From positions 79,464 through 143,463 of the forward strand of contig SNVD02001293.1 in the NCBI GenBank assembly GCA_013180625.2: 64,000 nt of DNA. The letters are read 5' to 3'. This document shows positions 1 through 12,415 of the stretch, piece after piece. The notes under the pieces are model-generated. The model was not told where the DNA came from. It did no database searches and saw only the letters and a list, made by a program, of their open reading frames with translations. Position numbers and translations under genes: made by a program. The stretch comes from Boswellia sacra. Its lineage: Eukaryota; Streptophyta; Magnoliopsida; Sapindales; Burseraceae. Positions within the stretch are counted from its first letter, which is position 1; every line of letters begins with the position of its first letter.

Positions 1-3000
1 TTTTCTAACGATGTGAAGAGTTGGACTATTATTATTATCTAAAATTTGACATAGATATATTAAGATCATCTGCTACACATGTTAGTTTACATGTCTCCTT
101 GTAACCCAACTAATTATATTAATTCCAATTTTTAGCCAAAAACTTTTATTTACAACTGTTGATCAACTTGTGAAAGTAAATGAGAACAAGATTATCATGT
201 ACTGAAGTCTTCATCTACAAAAATATTTATAGATCCTTATAATTGAATATCATCAAAAGGGAAACATGCTAGACCCGTTGGCTATTTGTGTGGCTAGCTT
301 TACGTTTTGGATGCTTTCATTAATTCCATGGCTTGTCAGCATAGTAAAAGCTATCTAGTTAATCAAATTCACTGAGTTGGTTATGAAATAGAACCCCACC
401 AATATCCTTAATTAATGCATTACAAATGTATATATGCTTTATTTAAAGAATAATACAGAAAAAGCAAAACTGCAAAATAAATTATTTGAAAATTTATGTC
501 GATTTCTTTCTCTTTTTTTTTTAACTATTTGAAATTTGTCAGATATGTGCCTTAAGAGTGATAGATATTTTCCATAAATTTGTAAAAACATCATTAATAA
601 ATAAAGTTGCTATTCTTTATTTTACCCAAATATGATTTTATCAATGACTAAAGGTTGTAGAGCTTATCTGATGATAAAAATTCTATACATATGAGATATA
701 GAATTTTATCAAAGCTCAAAACTAGTTTACAACCTATAAACAATAGTTAGGCACTTTGTTTGGACAAAGTTATTGTGTTGTTTACCTTCAATGGGAAAAT
801 AGTGAGTCTGTAACCATTTTAAGTGGAGACTTCAGGACAAAGACACCTGTGCATTATGAATGCATTAAACATGACAAAGTGGAATTATATCATTTGGTGG
901 AAATATTGTGACCGAATGTAAATTACCACAAGCAAGCACTAAAGGCATTCTTATCTTAATCCTAATTCGGTATTGTACCTCTGGTACACAGGCTGTAGTC
1001 TTTTACGAGAATAAAAAGTGAGATATTGATGAAGGTTAATACCTTGTATAGTTGGAATTATAAGATCTATATATTATTAGACACTATAACATAGATATAG
1101 AATTCATAACTCCTAAGGAATTGCAGAATACCATCTTGATGGTTTTATAAGGTTTTAAGTGATTGAATATTGGGCAAGTGCTTAATGAAAGGTTCTTCAT
1201 TAAACTAAGATTTATTAGAATAAATCTTAAATCACTTAAATGCTGTAAAACTAGTATTAAGAGTTCAAGATGTAATTGGAGGGTCAAAATGATAATTTAT
1301 ACCTAGCTCCAATTATTGGTATTCTATTAAGGGTATTTATGTAAATTTGTTGTTTAATAGATAAGGCTTAAACGAAATAATTTAATCAGATTAAATTATT
1401 AAGCTTTCCAAAATGAATATTTAATTTAAGAGTGCAACTTTGGACCTATAGTGGGATAGACCAAAGTTAATAAGTGGGACCCACTGTAGTTATGAGATAA
1501 CAGGGTACTAGGTCAAACTTATTAGAACTTGTAAGTAAATATGTCTATCAAGGTCTCCTGAGTAACTGGTTAAATCATTTGAACATGAGACTAAAATATG
1601 AGAAATAATTATTTAACTTAATCGAGATTTTATTGAGAATAAAATTTCATATATTAAATTCAATATGTTAAATCGTAAATGGGCTTAATTTTTTAATTAA
1701 AAAGTTTAATTAAATAAGAAAGCTAATGTGTTTGATATTTAATTAAATAAGTTATTAGGCTATAGAGCTATTGAGCTTTTTGGGCTTGTTAATTAATTAA
1801 TTAAGAGTTTAATTTTTAATTAAAGAGGTCTTGTCGGTATCTGAGTTGGAGTTGAATTTGTAAAAGTCTAGTTAGATTTATATTTGGTTTATAGAAACCT
1901 AATTAAATTACATGACCAATTAGATTTATATTGATGATTAAAAGAATCCTAATTGGACTAGAAGTTCAAAGTTACAGTTTAACAAAGAGACAAGGGAGGT
2001 ATATAAACAGTTAGGGTTTCAAAACCCTTAAAGAGCAATAGGATAAAAAATGTGAGAAGACTTCCCCTACTTTGGCATTTGTGCCAACCTCAAGCTCCTA
2101 CCCAGAGCCAAAACATAGAACACAATAGGGCACCTATTAGGATCATGTTTAAGCTACCTAGGCCTCCTAACTTGTTTCATTTTTGTTCTCAAGTAAATAT
2201 TGGGTCAATATACACTCTCACAAGTGCTTTTTAGTTGATTTTTAGCCATACTTCGGAATCAAAGTGGTGAGAAAGCATAAAAAGTTTGAAAGCCTGTATT
2301 CCCTAGATCCTAATCCCGAAGTATTTTCCATAGCATTTTATCTAATCAAATCAAAATTACGGTGGGAAAATGACATGAGCTTGGAAGAAAATGCATGTTT
2401 TTGGTTAATTAAAAACAAAAAGGGGAAAAAGAGAAAATGGAAATTGTGGTCAATGAAAAGTGAAATCATATGTAAGTAGTTAATGTGCATTAAATGCTAA
2501 ATTAATAGGATTATCTTTCTTTTTAAATGTTGTATTCAATGTTTAAAAACAGTGGTTAATATGAACTGTAATGCCTTGAATAGGTAGTTAATACACCAAG
2601 TATGGCAATTGAATTGGTTATTTTTTTTATTAGCAAATGATTTGTCAAAATTTCTTCATAAATATGTTTTTCATTAGTGGCAAGTCACTATTGATATGAT
2701 ATAATATATATATATAGAAAGATGTATAACTAATTTTTGCATTGGACAAATTTTATATATTTATTAATTTTTTAATTATTTCTTTAAGTTATAAAGCTTG
2801 TATGAGTACTATGATTTCTAATTCAAGAACATTTTATCCTTTTGCCGAATATTTATTATTCTATAGCAAATTAGCTTTGATTCTTGAAATTTTGACTAAA
2901 CTTTTCAAGTAGGAAAATTGCTTTGATGCCTTGAGCTTTGGGTTAACTTAAATCTCTAAGATTAACACACTAATATATATGGTTTGGGTTATTCTTTTTT

Positions 3001-3008
3001 CAAGTATT
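1..3008. other. AT-rich intergenic spacer, no gene recognised
   Basis: I find no gene here. The open frames are short (at most about 71 codons) and have no recognisable motif. The stretch 1600-1830 is rich in TTAATTAA-type words. A TATA-like box at 2000-2007 precedes a short T/C-rich leader, which could be the promoter part of a decayed LTR, but no partner LTR or primer site is present in the window. Confidence 0.5.
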
Positions 3009-4055
3009 ATGAGTTCTTAATCTACTACTCCTATTTCCACCCAAGACACCCTTAAAGTGAGAAGTGAAACTGGTGCCCAAAAAATAAGAGAAAAAAGCAT
3101 CAAGTATCTAGTGTATGGGATCATTACAAAAAAATTGGAAGAGACAAGTGTGTTTGTACCTATTGCAGGAGGTCCTTTCATTTTGATAGTAAGAAGCACG
3201 GGACTAAAACGTTGTGGAGCCATTTAGATAGATGTCCCAAATACATTTTGAGTGAGAAACAAGCAGACAAGGATGTGAAACAAACGATTCTTTCTTTTGG
3301 TCCACAAAATTTAGAAAGTGGGATTGTAAGTAACCTTGTAGGTATAGGATTTGATAAGGAAGCAATTAGGTAGGCGATTATGGGGATGATTATTATAGAT
3401 GAGTTACCTTTAAGTTTTTAGAGGATAAAGGGTTTAGGCGTCTAATGCAAGTTGTGTATCCAAAGTTTGAATGTCCATCATGAACAACAGTAGCAAGGGT
3501 TTTTTTTTTTTTTTGTTTTTCAGTGACAAAGAAAATTTGAAGAAATATGTTAAAGCAAGCAAGCTTAGGATGTAGCTCACTACAGATATTTGGACTTCAA
3601 TATAGAACTTGAATTTTATGGTAATTACCACACATTTCATTGATGATGATTAGAGGTTGCGCAAAATGATTTTGAGTCTCTCTCAAATTATGAATCATAG
3701 AGGGGAAACTATTGGGAAGCAAATTGATTCGTGCTTGCTTTAATAGAGATTGGAGAATATATTTGCAATCATAGTGGATAATGCTAGTGCAAATGAAGTG
3801 GCAATCAATTACATGAACAAAAAGGTGCAGGGTTGGAAAGAAAGTTGGCTTATTCTTAAAGAAGATTATGTGCACAATTGTTGTCTTACCCTTGTTGTGA
3901 ATCTGATTGTTGGCGGGGGTTTAAAAGATCTTCATAAGTCCATTGCTTGTATTTGTAATTTGGAGTGTTATGTTAGATTGTCTCCTACAAGATTAAAAAG
4001 ATTTATGTCCTCTATTGAACATGAAAAAATCCAATGCAAAGCAAATTTACTAATG
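3009..4055 (+). pseudogene. Ac-type hAT transposase, N-terminal part (broken)
   Basis: This is the first half of a plant hAT transposase of the RICESLEEPER/Ac kind. Starting at about 3113 the frame reads a BED zinc finger: a W-D-H-Y motif, then C-T-Y-C, a D-S-K-K-H-G-T segment and a closing H-L-D-R-C. A second segment in another frame (3750-4055) carries the catalytic-domain signature V-D-N-A-S, followed by a cysteine-rich C-x-L-x-x-V-x-N-L-I-V block and the L-S-P-T-R-L helix typical of the family. Several stops, frameshifts and a poly-T run at 3500-3514 show it is dead. The coding sequence stops at 4055-4060, where retroelement B was inserted, and resumes at 23380. Across that gap the residues L-M-D-V join directly to P-T-R-W, as expected for an hAT. 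The 5' terminal inverted repeat was not found. Confidence 0.85.
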
Positions 4056-4060
4056 GATGT

Positions 4061-5606
4061 TGGCACATCCAAAAAAAAATAGATTATCTCCCAAATATAG
4101 GAGTGTCGAAGTAATAAACCCGACAAAACCAAGGTCGATCTATAACAATGGGGATTTAGCGATACAAACTAAAAGATGAGTAAATATAATATGAATGATT
4201 TAAATAAATAACAAGATAATGTTAACAAATATAAGTAAAGATGGTAGGTGGTATCACCGACCATTTAAATGTAAAACAACAGTTGGTAAAACCATCCATG
4301 AAAATAGGTGGTAAAACATACCATAACAAATGAAGGAACAATTTTATAAGTAATAAGCAATAATACTTAAAATACACAAGTATGAGAAATTGACACAATA
4401 ATAATGAAAGCTAAGGTTAGGGGCTCCGACCTTGATATATCAAATAAGAATAGACAACCTAATTATAACTTAATTGGAATCCATACATCAAGGAGTTTCT
4501 AATCGGAAGATATGTCATTTAAGCCTATTTATACGAATTGTATTTGTTTCGTTACCAATATTTATACCACTTCTTGTAAAGGGGTTCAAGAATTCAATGT
4601 GCTAATCACCATATGTCTACAACAAATCAAGGTTCCTAACTAGACTTGTGTTAGTAAGGAAGAACCATATGACATCTATAAAGAATCTAAGCATTTGATG
4701 TGCCAAGGATTGTCTACAATGGATCAAGACCTCCACTTTATGAGTGATGTCAAGATTGATTAGGGAAATAAATATAAATCATATAAAATAAATAACAAAA
4801 GATTATGATTATTAAGCACATATCAAACGGTTAGGAAATCCTTATTTTCATATCAAGGGTTTCACCCTTTCACCTTAGCAAAAAGGAATTTAGCAAGACA
4901 TTATAAAAGAAAGAAAACAAACTACAAGAAAAAAAAGATTTATTAATAACATTAGGAGAATAACACACAAAAGAGAAAACACAATAATAAGAGATCCTAG
5001 CCAAAGCCAATTTGCCCCAATGGGTCACAATAAACCTCTATTTATAGATATATTCAGGGGCAAACTTATCAAATGATAAAGGGACAATTGTAAAATATCT
5101 TGGTGACAATTTGGGTCATCATGTACACCGACTTTCACAACCAATTTCAGCACTGAATTATTTAGAATTTTGATCACATATCTTCATGAAAGTTGTATAT
5201 ATTTCCCTCAGCTTTCTAGAACATCTTGATTCATATGATTTAGATATGTATACCAAGAGATATGGCCAAAATACGAAGTTCTGGTCAGCCTGGGCCAAAA
5301 TTGCGGATGGGTTCACTTCAAGCTTATTTTTTATCTATGAAAGCCCAAATTTCATGTTACTTGTGAAACACAATCTTATAGATAATTTAATCAGCTTTCC
5401 ACAAATCAAGATTTGCACCATTCTGATCTATAAATATAAAGTTATACTCATTTTACCAAACCTGTAACAAAAATTGAAATTAGGATGAAGTTAATTCAAA
5501 AGATGCAAAGATTACAAATATCATTAAGTTGAGAAATTTAATGGCACTACTAATACAATATGATGAATTAAGCTCTTATTAAGCATACATATTTAAGTGT
5601 TCATCA
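4061..5606 (-). repeat. Element B 3' LTR
   Basis: On the plus strand this LTR starts TGGCACATCC and ends TTCATCA, so in sense orientation it is TGATGAA...TGCCA. It is about 1,546 bp. Its last ~280 bp (5320-5606) match 23094-23374, the truncated partner. It holds no coding sequence. Confidence 0.85.
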
Positions 5607-5651
5607 CCCCCCCCCCCCCCCCCAAACCAGATTATTGCTAGTCTCTAGCAA
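5607..5651 (-). promoter_or_regulatory. Element B polypurine tract and adjacent hairpin
   Basis: A run of 17 C on the plus strand (5607-5623) abuts the LTR. On the sense strand this is a G-run polypurine tract, the plus-strand primer for reverse transcription. Just inside it, 5635-5651 forms a perfect 7-bp hairpin, TTGCTAG / CTAGCAA with a 3-nt loop, related to hairpins at the same place in elements A, D and E. Confidence 0.65.
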
Positions 5652-5793
5652 CTAAAGCGTTATTATTTAGCAGTGATTTATAGAATTTTACATCGAAGGT
5701 GGTCATTTTTGCACTCTCCTTGATTATGTAAAAATAAACAAACTCTCATCTAATTTTTTTCTCTTTTTTTTTTGAAAAAGACTCGTGTACCCT

Positions 5794-7213
5794 TGATGCG
5801 TTCGAAACTATCAAGTATACTAGTCGCACAAGTAATAAAGTGATATGTAAGATATCGTTCTCATGAGGATTGGTTCTAATTAAATTTGTTATTAGACAGC
5901 AACAATAAACTAAATTAGGGGGGGTGCTTGTTAAATGATTAATTAAACAAAATATGAAGGCAAAAGAAGAATAACACAACGCAATGTTAAATGAAGTGAG
6001 AAATAATCAATAAGAGAAACTTGGTTAAAGGATCATTCTCTGCCACAAGATATGAATTTGCGAATTAACCATGGAATTGTCATCCAATTACAACATTAAA
6101 ATTATCAACCGTAGATAACAATAAGCTTTGTTACCCCAATCTTTCCTTACATTGTAGTTAAATAAAACAAGCTCTTTATTTAATCTCTATCCATTAAATA
6201 ACCTAGAACAAGCTCTCTAAATTTAATTCAATGGAAGCATTACAATAAGAAAGATAAGTTGATCTAAGCAATAAGCACACAAGCTCGAATTATTTAACTT
6301 AGGTTATATTCTCCAACTGCAATCTCCGATCACAATTTTGCTACTAACGATTAGAAATTCAAGACAATTACGGATAAAGATATCTAGTCTAGCAATAGAT
6401 AACAACCAGATTCTATTCAGTTGGCCACCCCAAATACAATTAGCAAGCAATCATAAGCATTAAATGTGGAAAAATACAAGCAACTTCAATTAGAGAATTA
6501 GATAACAATTTCTTGAACAATCAACTCACAAAAACCAAATCAACGGCTTTCAAATCACCCTTAACCAAATCAAATTTAGTTACACATGTTCAAACACAAT
6601 ATAATACAACATAGAGAAATTCCAGACATGAAAAGGAAAGGAAAAACTCAGTAAATCCTTTAAAAATCTCCTTTGTAGATGAATTTCCTTAGGATTGTAG
6701 TTCCTCCTCTTTCCAAGCCTTCTTTCTCCCTCAAGAACTCCAAGGGATGAGAGAAATCAAGAGATGCAACCTCCAATTCGTTCTCCCCCTTCTTGTTGTT
6801 TCAAAATAAAGCCCTAAAATATGTTTATATATTCTGCTACAGTAACCTGCTACAAATAACATGCTACAGTGATTTGTGGAATTACAATTCTACGCTTCTC
6901 ACACCATTTTGGTCATAACTTTCGGTACACTAAATGGATTCACAAACCATAAATTTCTCTAGAAAATAGACTTCTAGAGCTCTGCAATGGTATATAGCAC
7001 ATCATCTGATTCACTGTATATCAATACAATTAAATCCGAGAAGTTGGTCGACTAGCAGAGGTGTAAATAAAGGGTTTTACTCCAATTTAGTGCGAGTTCC
7101 TCCAAAACTCCTACAAACATCAAAACAACACAAAAATATAAAAATACCAAGGAATATAGCAAAGAAACATAGACGAATTGATATGAAAATAATATCTAAA
7201 TAGACTCATATCA
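5794..7213 (-). repeat. Element A 3' LTR
   Basis: A 1,420-bp LTR, plus strand TGATGCG...CATATCA (sense TGATATG...CGCATCA). It is closely related to 22043-23093 (its own 5' LTR), to the solo LTR at 54860-56267 (opposite orientation) and to the LTR at 62258-63668. It has no coding content. A repeated CTGCTACAGTAAC-type motif lies near 6830-6870. Confidence 0.9.
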
Positions 7214-9129
7214 AATTCTCCCATACTTAGAATTTGCTAGTCCTCGAGCGACTAAAACGATATGAAAGAAAAACTAAATCTAAACAAAATCAAAGAAAAA
7301 AAATTAAAACACACATATGCTTCAACTTGCAAACAGGCCTCAAAGATTATACTTAATTATAACCCAAGGAAAACTTCAAAATTGTGCACTTGATCAAGAA
7401 TTTCATCACAAAGATTAGTTTCACTCTACTTCAATTCCTCAAGTGTGTGTGTGTGTGTAGAGCCATTCTCACCTAATCACTTGTAACCCGGATGAGTTTA
7501 TACATAAAAATGAATCATATTTAATAGTGAAGATGTGTGTATAAATGAACTCCATAGGCCTGCTTTCAAGTCACTCTCCACTAATGTAGACAAGCACAAC
7601 ACTAAGGATCAAGTAGGGCTTTATTAAGCTTGTAACATTTGGCTTGGGTGAAGGTACAATAAAGGATAATAATTTGGCTTAAATCATCCACAAACACATA
7701 AATCATTCAAGACTATGTAGAGCTCAACCCCATAACATAAAAAAAAAAAATTCATTTCAATTCACCAAGTGACTCCCCCAAGCTTATTTAGAACACTCGA
7801 TCTCTCTTTTTATTATTTTTTTATAACACAAAAGAAACTACATCCCAACACTTTGTTGTTTTATTCTTTTTAAGAACACTCAATGGTATAGATCTCTTTT
7901 TCTTCTCTTTCTCTTCTTTCTTTTTGTTTTTTCCTTCTTTTTTCATTTTTTTTTAACTACACTTCCCATCCCCCACACTTAAACAGCACATTGTCCTCAA
8001 TGTTTAAACACGTGGAAGATAAGTATAGATTTTTTTTGGTACAAACACAATCGAACTCACTTTCATTTCTCATGAGACAACCCAACCTCCTTTAATTTTT
8101 CAAAACCATAACATAGCTCAAAATATAATCGTGAATGATCTACATGCTTATAGGTAAGGGATAAATTGTTTTGAAAAAAAAAATCATTTGAGGTTAGGAA
8201 ATCTTTTAGTGAGTTAACAAGAAAAAAGGCTTAAAGAGGCTCAAACGGTCCCAAGATGGCCAAAATCATTTCCCTAACATTGCATAGTCTAGGATTTCAT
8301 CTCGAGTGACCATCAAACAAGTTTTAGAATTCATTAAAATCTGAAGAAACACTTAAATTGCATAAACCTTCTCTAAGTAAACAAATAACTCAGTGATAAT
8401 GGCCCAGTGCTTAATGTTGTGCAAGCAATCAAAGGCAAAGCAAAAACCAATAAACATTTCAAGCACACAGATCTACGCATCATTTATAATTTTCCAAGAG
8501 TTATCCTCAATTCAATCATTGCCTTATCTTCGGCGCATAAAATGTGAGAAAAGAGGTACGTGCTGTTGTTAGACCTGAGTCAAGATTGTATATTTCAACA
8601 ATCCTTAGGACCAGTAGCCTGCAGACTTAAGGTTTCTAGCCGATATACCTTTATTATGAATGAACAAAACAAGAAACAAGACACTTCAAACAACAGTAAA
8701 TAAACAAACTACAAATTTATTTGAGTAGAATGTGTTTCAAGGGTTAAAGAAACCCTATACTCTACCATTCTCAAGTTTTTCCACCTTTTTTTTTTTTGAA
8801 TTGGAACTGATAGAGACAAAAAAACACACAACAACTCTAAATTACATAAACCTAAACTTACTGATAAAATAACAAAGTCCAACAGTCAGTAAACAAAAAC
8901 AAGTTAGTTAGAATGGGTCTAAAAAGTTTAGAAGTTAGCCTCCTTATTCAGTTATTATGGATTGAAGAGATCAAGAATGCGTTTCAAGAGGACTTGAACT
9001 TTTTAAGCCACCACTCTAAAAGGCAAGAGTAGAAAATATTACCTAGGACGAAAGAAATAACCTACAAAATCTCAAATAAACACAATAAAAAGAAAGCAAA
9101 CAAAAGTGAAGCAAACCAGCATATAAAGA
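7214..9129. other. Element A 3' non-coding spacer
   Basis: This is internal DNA between the LOG-like pseudogene and the 3' LTR. The sense strand begins next to the LTR with a purine-rich tract (7214-7230) and a conserved hairpin (7234-7251). The first ~340 bp match the end of the window (63669-64000), so this spacer belongs to the element family. It contains a short GT run (about 7443-7458) and T-rich and A-rich stretches at 7740-8030. No coding sequence was recognised. Confidence 0.6.
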
Positions 9130-9778
9130 TTACAGGTGGAGGGTTAAATCCAGTTTATGCCTTTGATTGCCTTCCGCAAACCAATTTATCTGAGCTGTTG
9201 TTGGATCAGGCGAATGGACGAATTCTTGTAGCTTGTCAATCAACTCCTCTATAGTTAAAGCTGTAACCAGGATTTGCCTCGCCGACTGTGAGATGAAGTT
9301 TTATTATACAACTTGATCAAGAAAAGACAACAAACCATAAAAAAAATTATTGACATTTAACAAACCAATAGGTTTTCGGTGGATGTTTAGCTGTGCCTAA
9401 GATGTGATTTGAAATATTTCCTCTAATGTACCATAACCACCAAGCAAAGCTATAAATGCATCAGAGTTAAAACGCATGTGTGCAATACGCTCATGCATGC
9501 TTGAGACCTATAACTCTTCCCCCATTGTGTTGCCTATGATATGTCGTACAGCTAATGGTTTAGGATAATGCCGAGCACTTGGCTCTCTCATAAGGTTGCA
9601 GCTGTTGACACACACCCCATTAACCCAAGGCTACCCCTCCATAAACCAAATGAATACGCCTCTTAGCTAATATCCAGCCAAGATCAAAAGCTGCTGTTGT
9701 AAACTCTCCATCTTTACCAAATTGAGATCCACAAAATACGCATATATTTCGGAATCACCGAATTGGTGTTTTCTCCAT
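9130..9778 (-). pseudogene. Intronless LOG-like pseudogene (cytokinin riboside 5'-monophosphate phosphoribohydrolase) inside element A
   Basis: The minus strand reads a nearly full-length LOG-family protein of about 216 codons, in more than one frame. From the ATG at 9778 it starts M-E-K-T-P-I-R, then I-C-V-F-C-G-S, then an A-A-F-D-L-G helix and H-L-V-Y-G-G. Further on come the G-G-Y-G-T-L-E-E active-site loop (the family's P before it is L here), A-Q-L-N-I-H, P-I-G-L-L-N-V and a C-terminal K-L-D-L-T-L tail before TAA at 9130-9132. LOG enzymes release active cytokinin bases from their nucleotides in the cytosol. Plant LOG genes normally have several introns and this copy has none. Stops and frameshifts make it non-functional. 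It has the same orientation as A and lies between A's integrase and 3' LTR. It could be a captured transcript or a processed pseudogene that landed in A; I saw no clear poly-A tail or target duplication. Confidence 0.8.
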
Positions 9779-11251
9779 TTCTACATATGCCCTAACCTTG
9801 TATAAGGCAATGATGCATGTTAGATGTTGTGTTTTTCAAAGGCAAAAGAGGTTATAATAATGACATTTGAAAATATCGAGAATGGACGGATGCACACGTA
9901 ATACTCTCAAATTTGAGACATGGGGACATAATTTCGGTGGAGGTTGCTCGATGCATATTTATCGCCCTAAGATTTGAAAAATTGACATATGCTTTCAGCG
10001 GGGGTTGACAAAACCTCCACACTTGTCTCCCACGTGTGCTTATGTCATGGGCAGTCATATGGTTTGTCAAAAAGGAAAAACTTGAAATTAAAGAAAACAA
10101 AATCAACAAACAACAACAACATAAAGACAACACTAATAATCAAATCAAACAAAACAAGAAAATTAAATTTCAACAATAATAACACACATTCAATTATACA
10201 AGTAGTTGTGATTGTGGCTCACATGTTCCTCTGGTTTTACGCCTAGTAACGGCTGAAACGTCTTCTATGACTCAGGGATTTGCTTTCCACCTAGTTTTCT
10301 TACAAACTAGCAAACAGGGTATTTTTTAGATAGATTCCTTGGACTATAACGCTGCAGTTCATCATGAAATTGTGTCCATAGATTAAACAATTCACGATGA
10401 ACAAGTCCACAAGAATGTGACTCAAGAGATAATAAAACATTATCTAGAGACTCATTACTCAGCCCATTCTTAATGAACAAAAGTTTATTTTCTTTATTCC
10501 TAGACAAAAAACCTAATGATCAACTGGTTACAATTCCATCGAGCACATTTATAACAAACTTGTAACCTCTTTGCTCTTTGCCTCTTGGTGTAGTAGCTCT
10601 TCCCTAGACCAAGCATTTATTTTTTGAGATTAATATCTTACCTTGGCTTTGGTAAGCCACCGGATATCTACAGGCATTTTTAGGAGCATCAACATCCAAA
10701 GTCTAGTCATCCGTCCTTTATAAATTTTGAACATAGTATTTTGAGGAAGTGAAGGGAAATATTTATGACAGTTTAACAGAAAGATATCAACATCCATTGA
10801 AGAAGAGAAAAGGAAAGACATTACCAATAATGCGTTTGAGTATGTTCTTCTCCAAGATATGCACGCTTCAAACCTTTAGGCAATGGCTTCAGTTCCCGTT
10901 TGGGTGTTTCCTCAAACTGTTGCACAATTGAGTGCAAAGTACAAAACAATCAATTTAAACAAAAGAAAGGAAAAGAAAAAAATAAAATAAAATAAAGACA
11001 CATAAAAGAAATAAAAACACAATAGCAAACAAGAGTAAAAAACAAACAACAAAGCAAATGAGACAAATGGCAAAGAGAGATAAAACCTGATCAATTATGA
11101 TGGATAGAGCCCACGAGAGGAATCTCCCCGAGACACAAAAATTTATCATTACTACCTTCTTTTTGTTTATCATTCTTTTATTTTTCAAAAACATTCGGTT
11201 GCCTCCTAATAAGTGCTTGGTTTAACGTCCTCAGCCTAACGTTACCTACCC
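9779..11251. other. Unassigned segment between LOG-like pseudogene and integrase
   Basis: This is internal DNA of element A with only short open frames. The minus strand around 10307-10507 gives a 66-codon frame rich in L, S, N and K, and 10630-10827 gives another of 65 codons. I could not match either to a family. The stretch 10940-11090 is A-rich low complexity. Near 11190-11240 it resembles the post-integrase junction of element D at 40450-40490. Confidence 0.4.
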
Positions 11252-12379
11252 TCACCCATCAAGATAAGTTAGCTCGTAGAGAGGTACCTCCTCAATGTCC
11301 TGCATCACTGAATTTTTATAGTAAGGCTTCAACCCGTGTCCATTCACCTTGAATACTTTGTTAGTTTTTAAGCTCTTGATTTCCATTGCACCATGAGAAA
11401 AGACATCAATAATAACAAAGTCCAACCCATCGAGAACGTAATTTACCTGAAAATAACTTGAGACGAGAATGAAATAAAAGGACTTAGTTCTCTTATCATG
11501 AAATGCCTTAGTTCTCTCCTTGTAAATTTTTGAATTCTCATAGGCATCATTTCTAAGTTCTTCCAATTCTTGCAGTTGAAGCTTCCTTTGTTCGCCAGCA
11601 GCATCCATCTCCATGTTACACAACTTTACTGCCCACCATGCTTTGTGTTCGACCTCTACTGGAAGGTGGCATGGCTTACCATAGACTAACCTATACGAAG
11701 ACATACCAATAGGTGTCTTGTAAGCAATCCGATATGCCCATAGTGCATCATCAAGTCGTAGGCTCCAATCTTTTCTGTTCGAATTCACTGTCTTCTCGAG
11801 GATGGACTTGACTTCTCGATTTGAAACTTCAACTTGACCACTAGTTTGTGGATGATATGCAGTAGACACCTTATGAGTGATGTTGTATTTCCTAAGCAGG
11901 GCTTCAAATGATCTGTTGCATAAGTGTGTTCCTCTATCGCTAATTATGGCTCTTGGTGTTCCAAACCTTGCAAAAATGTTAGATTTCACAAAATCTGCAA
12001 CAACTTTAGAATCATTAGTTCTCGTAGCTTCTGCTTCCACCCATTTAGAAACATAATCCACAGCAAGTATAATGTAAACATTACCAAAAGATGAAGGAAA
12101 AAGATCCATGAAAACAATACCCCATACATCAAAAATTTCAACAATAAGTATAGAGGTTTGTGGTATTCGATTTTTGGCACTTAAATTACCTGTCCTTTGA
12201 CAACGGTCACAAGCTTTGCGAAAGAGATACGCATCTTTGAATAATGATGGCCAGTAGAATCCACAATCAAGAACTTTGAGGGCTGTTCCTTTTGGTCCAA
12301 AGTGACCTCCACATACATAAGAATGACAGAAGTTTAAAATTGAATTAAATTCAGATTCAGAAATGCACTTTCTTATCAC
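11252..12379 (-). CDS. Element A integrase (open 375-codon frame, catalytic residue lost)
   Basis: This is a continuous 375-residue frame covering the integrase that inserts retroelement cDNA. The N-terminal zinc-binding region has H19/H26 and C57-x-x-C60 (C-D-R-C). The core reads V-D-Y-V-S-K-W-V-E near residue 107, I-S-D-R-G-T-H near 146 and [10 protein letters not shown] near 175. The C-terminal segment has the Y-K-T-P-I-G-M-S motif and a basic linker. Asp148 and Glu184 have the DD35E spacing. At the first catalytic position (about residue 89) the family's G-I-D-F-M reads G-I-V-F-M, so an Asp has become Val. The frame is open but probably inactive. It continues upstream into the RNase H region past a single stop near 12417. 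Confidence 0.88.
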   Translation of the reverse strand: MIRKCISESEFNSILNFCHSYVCGGHFGPKGTALKVLDCGFYWPSLFKDAYLFRKACDRCQRTGNLSAKNRIPQTSILIVEIFDVWGIVFMDLFPSSFGNVYIILAVDYVSKWVEAEATRTNDSKVVADFVKSNIFARFGTPRAIISDRGTHLCNRSFEALLRKYNITHKVSTAYHPQTSGQVEVSNREVKSILEKTVNSNRKDWSLRLDDALWAYRIAYKTPIGMSSYRLVYGKPCHLPVEVEHKAWWAVKLCNMEMDAAGEQRKLQLQELEELRNDAYENSKIYKERTKAFHDKRTKSFYFILVSSYFQVNYVLDGLDFVIIDVFSHGAMEIKSLKTNKVFKVNGHGLKPYYKNSVMQDIEEVPLYELTYLDG

Positions 12380-12415
12380 TTGGTCAAAACAATGCCTCCA
12401 TAAGTATGGATCATC

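Noticed and set aside
2000..2230. LTR promoter and leader
   Set aside because: A TATA-like box and C/T-rich leader are visible, but there is no second LTR, primer site or polypurine tract to support an element.
5186..5467. 93-codon plus-strand ORF
   Set aside because: It lies within the element B LTR; the partner at 23094-23374 does not keep the frame.
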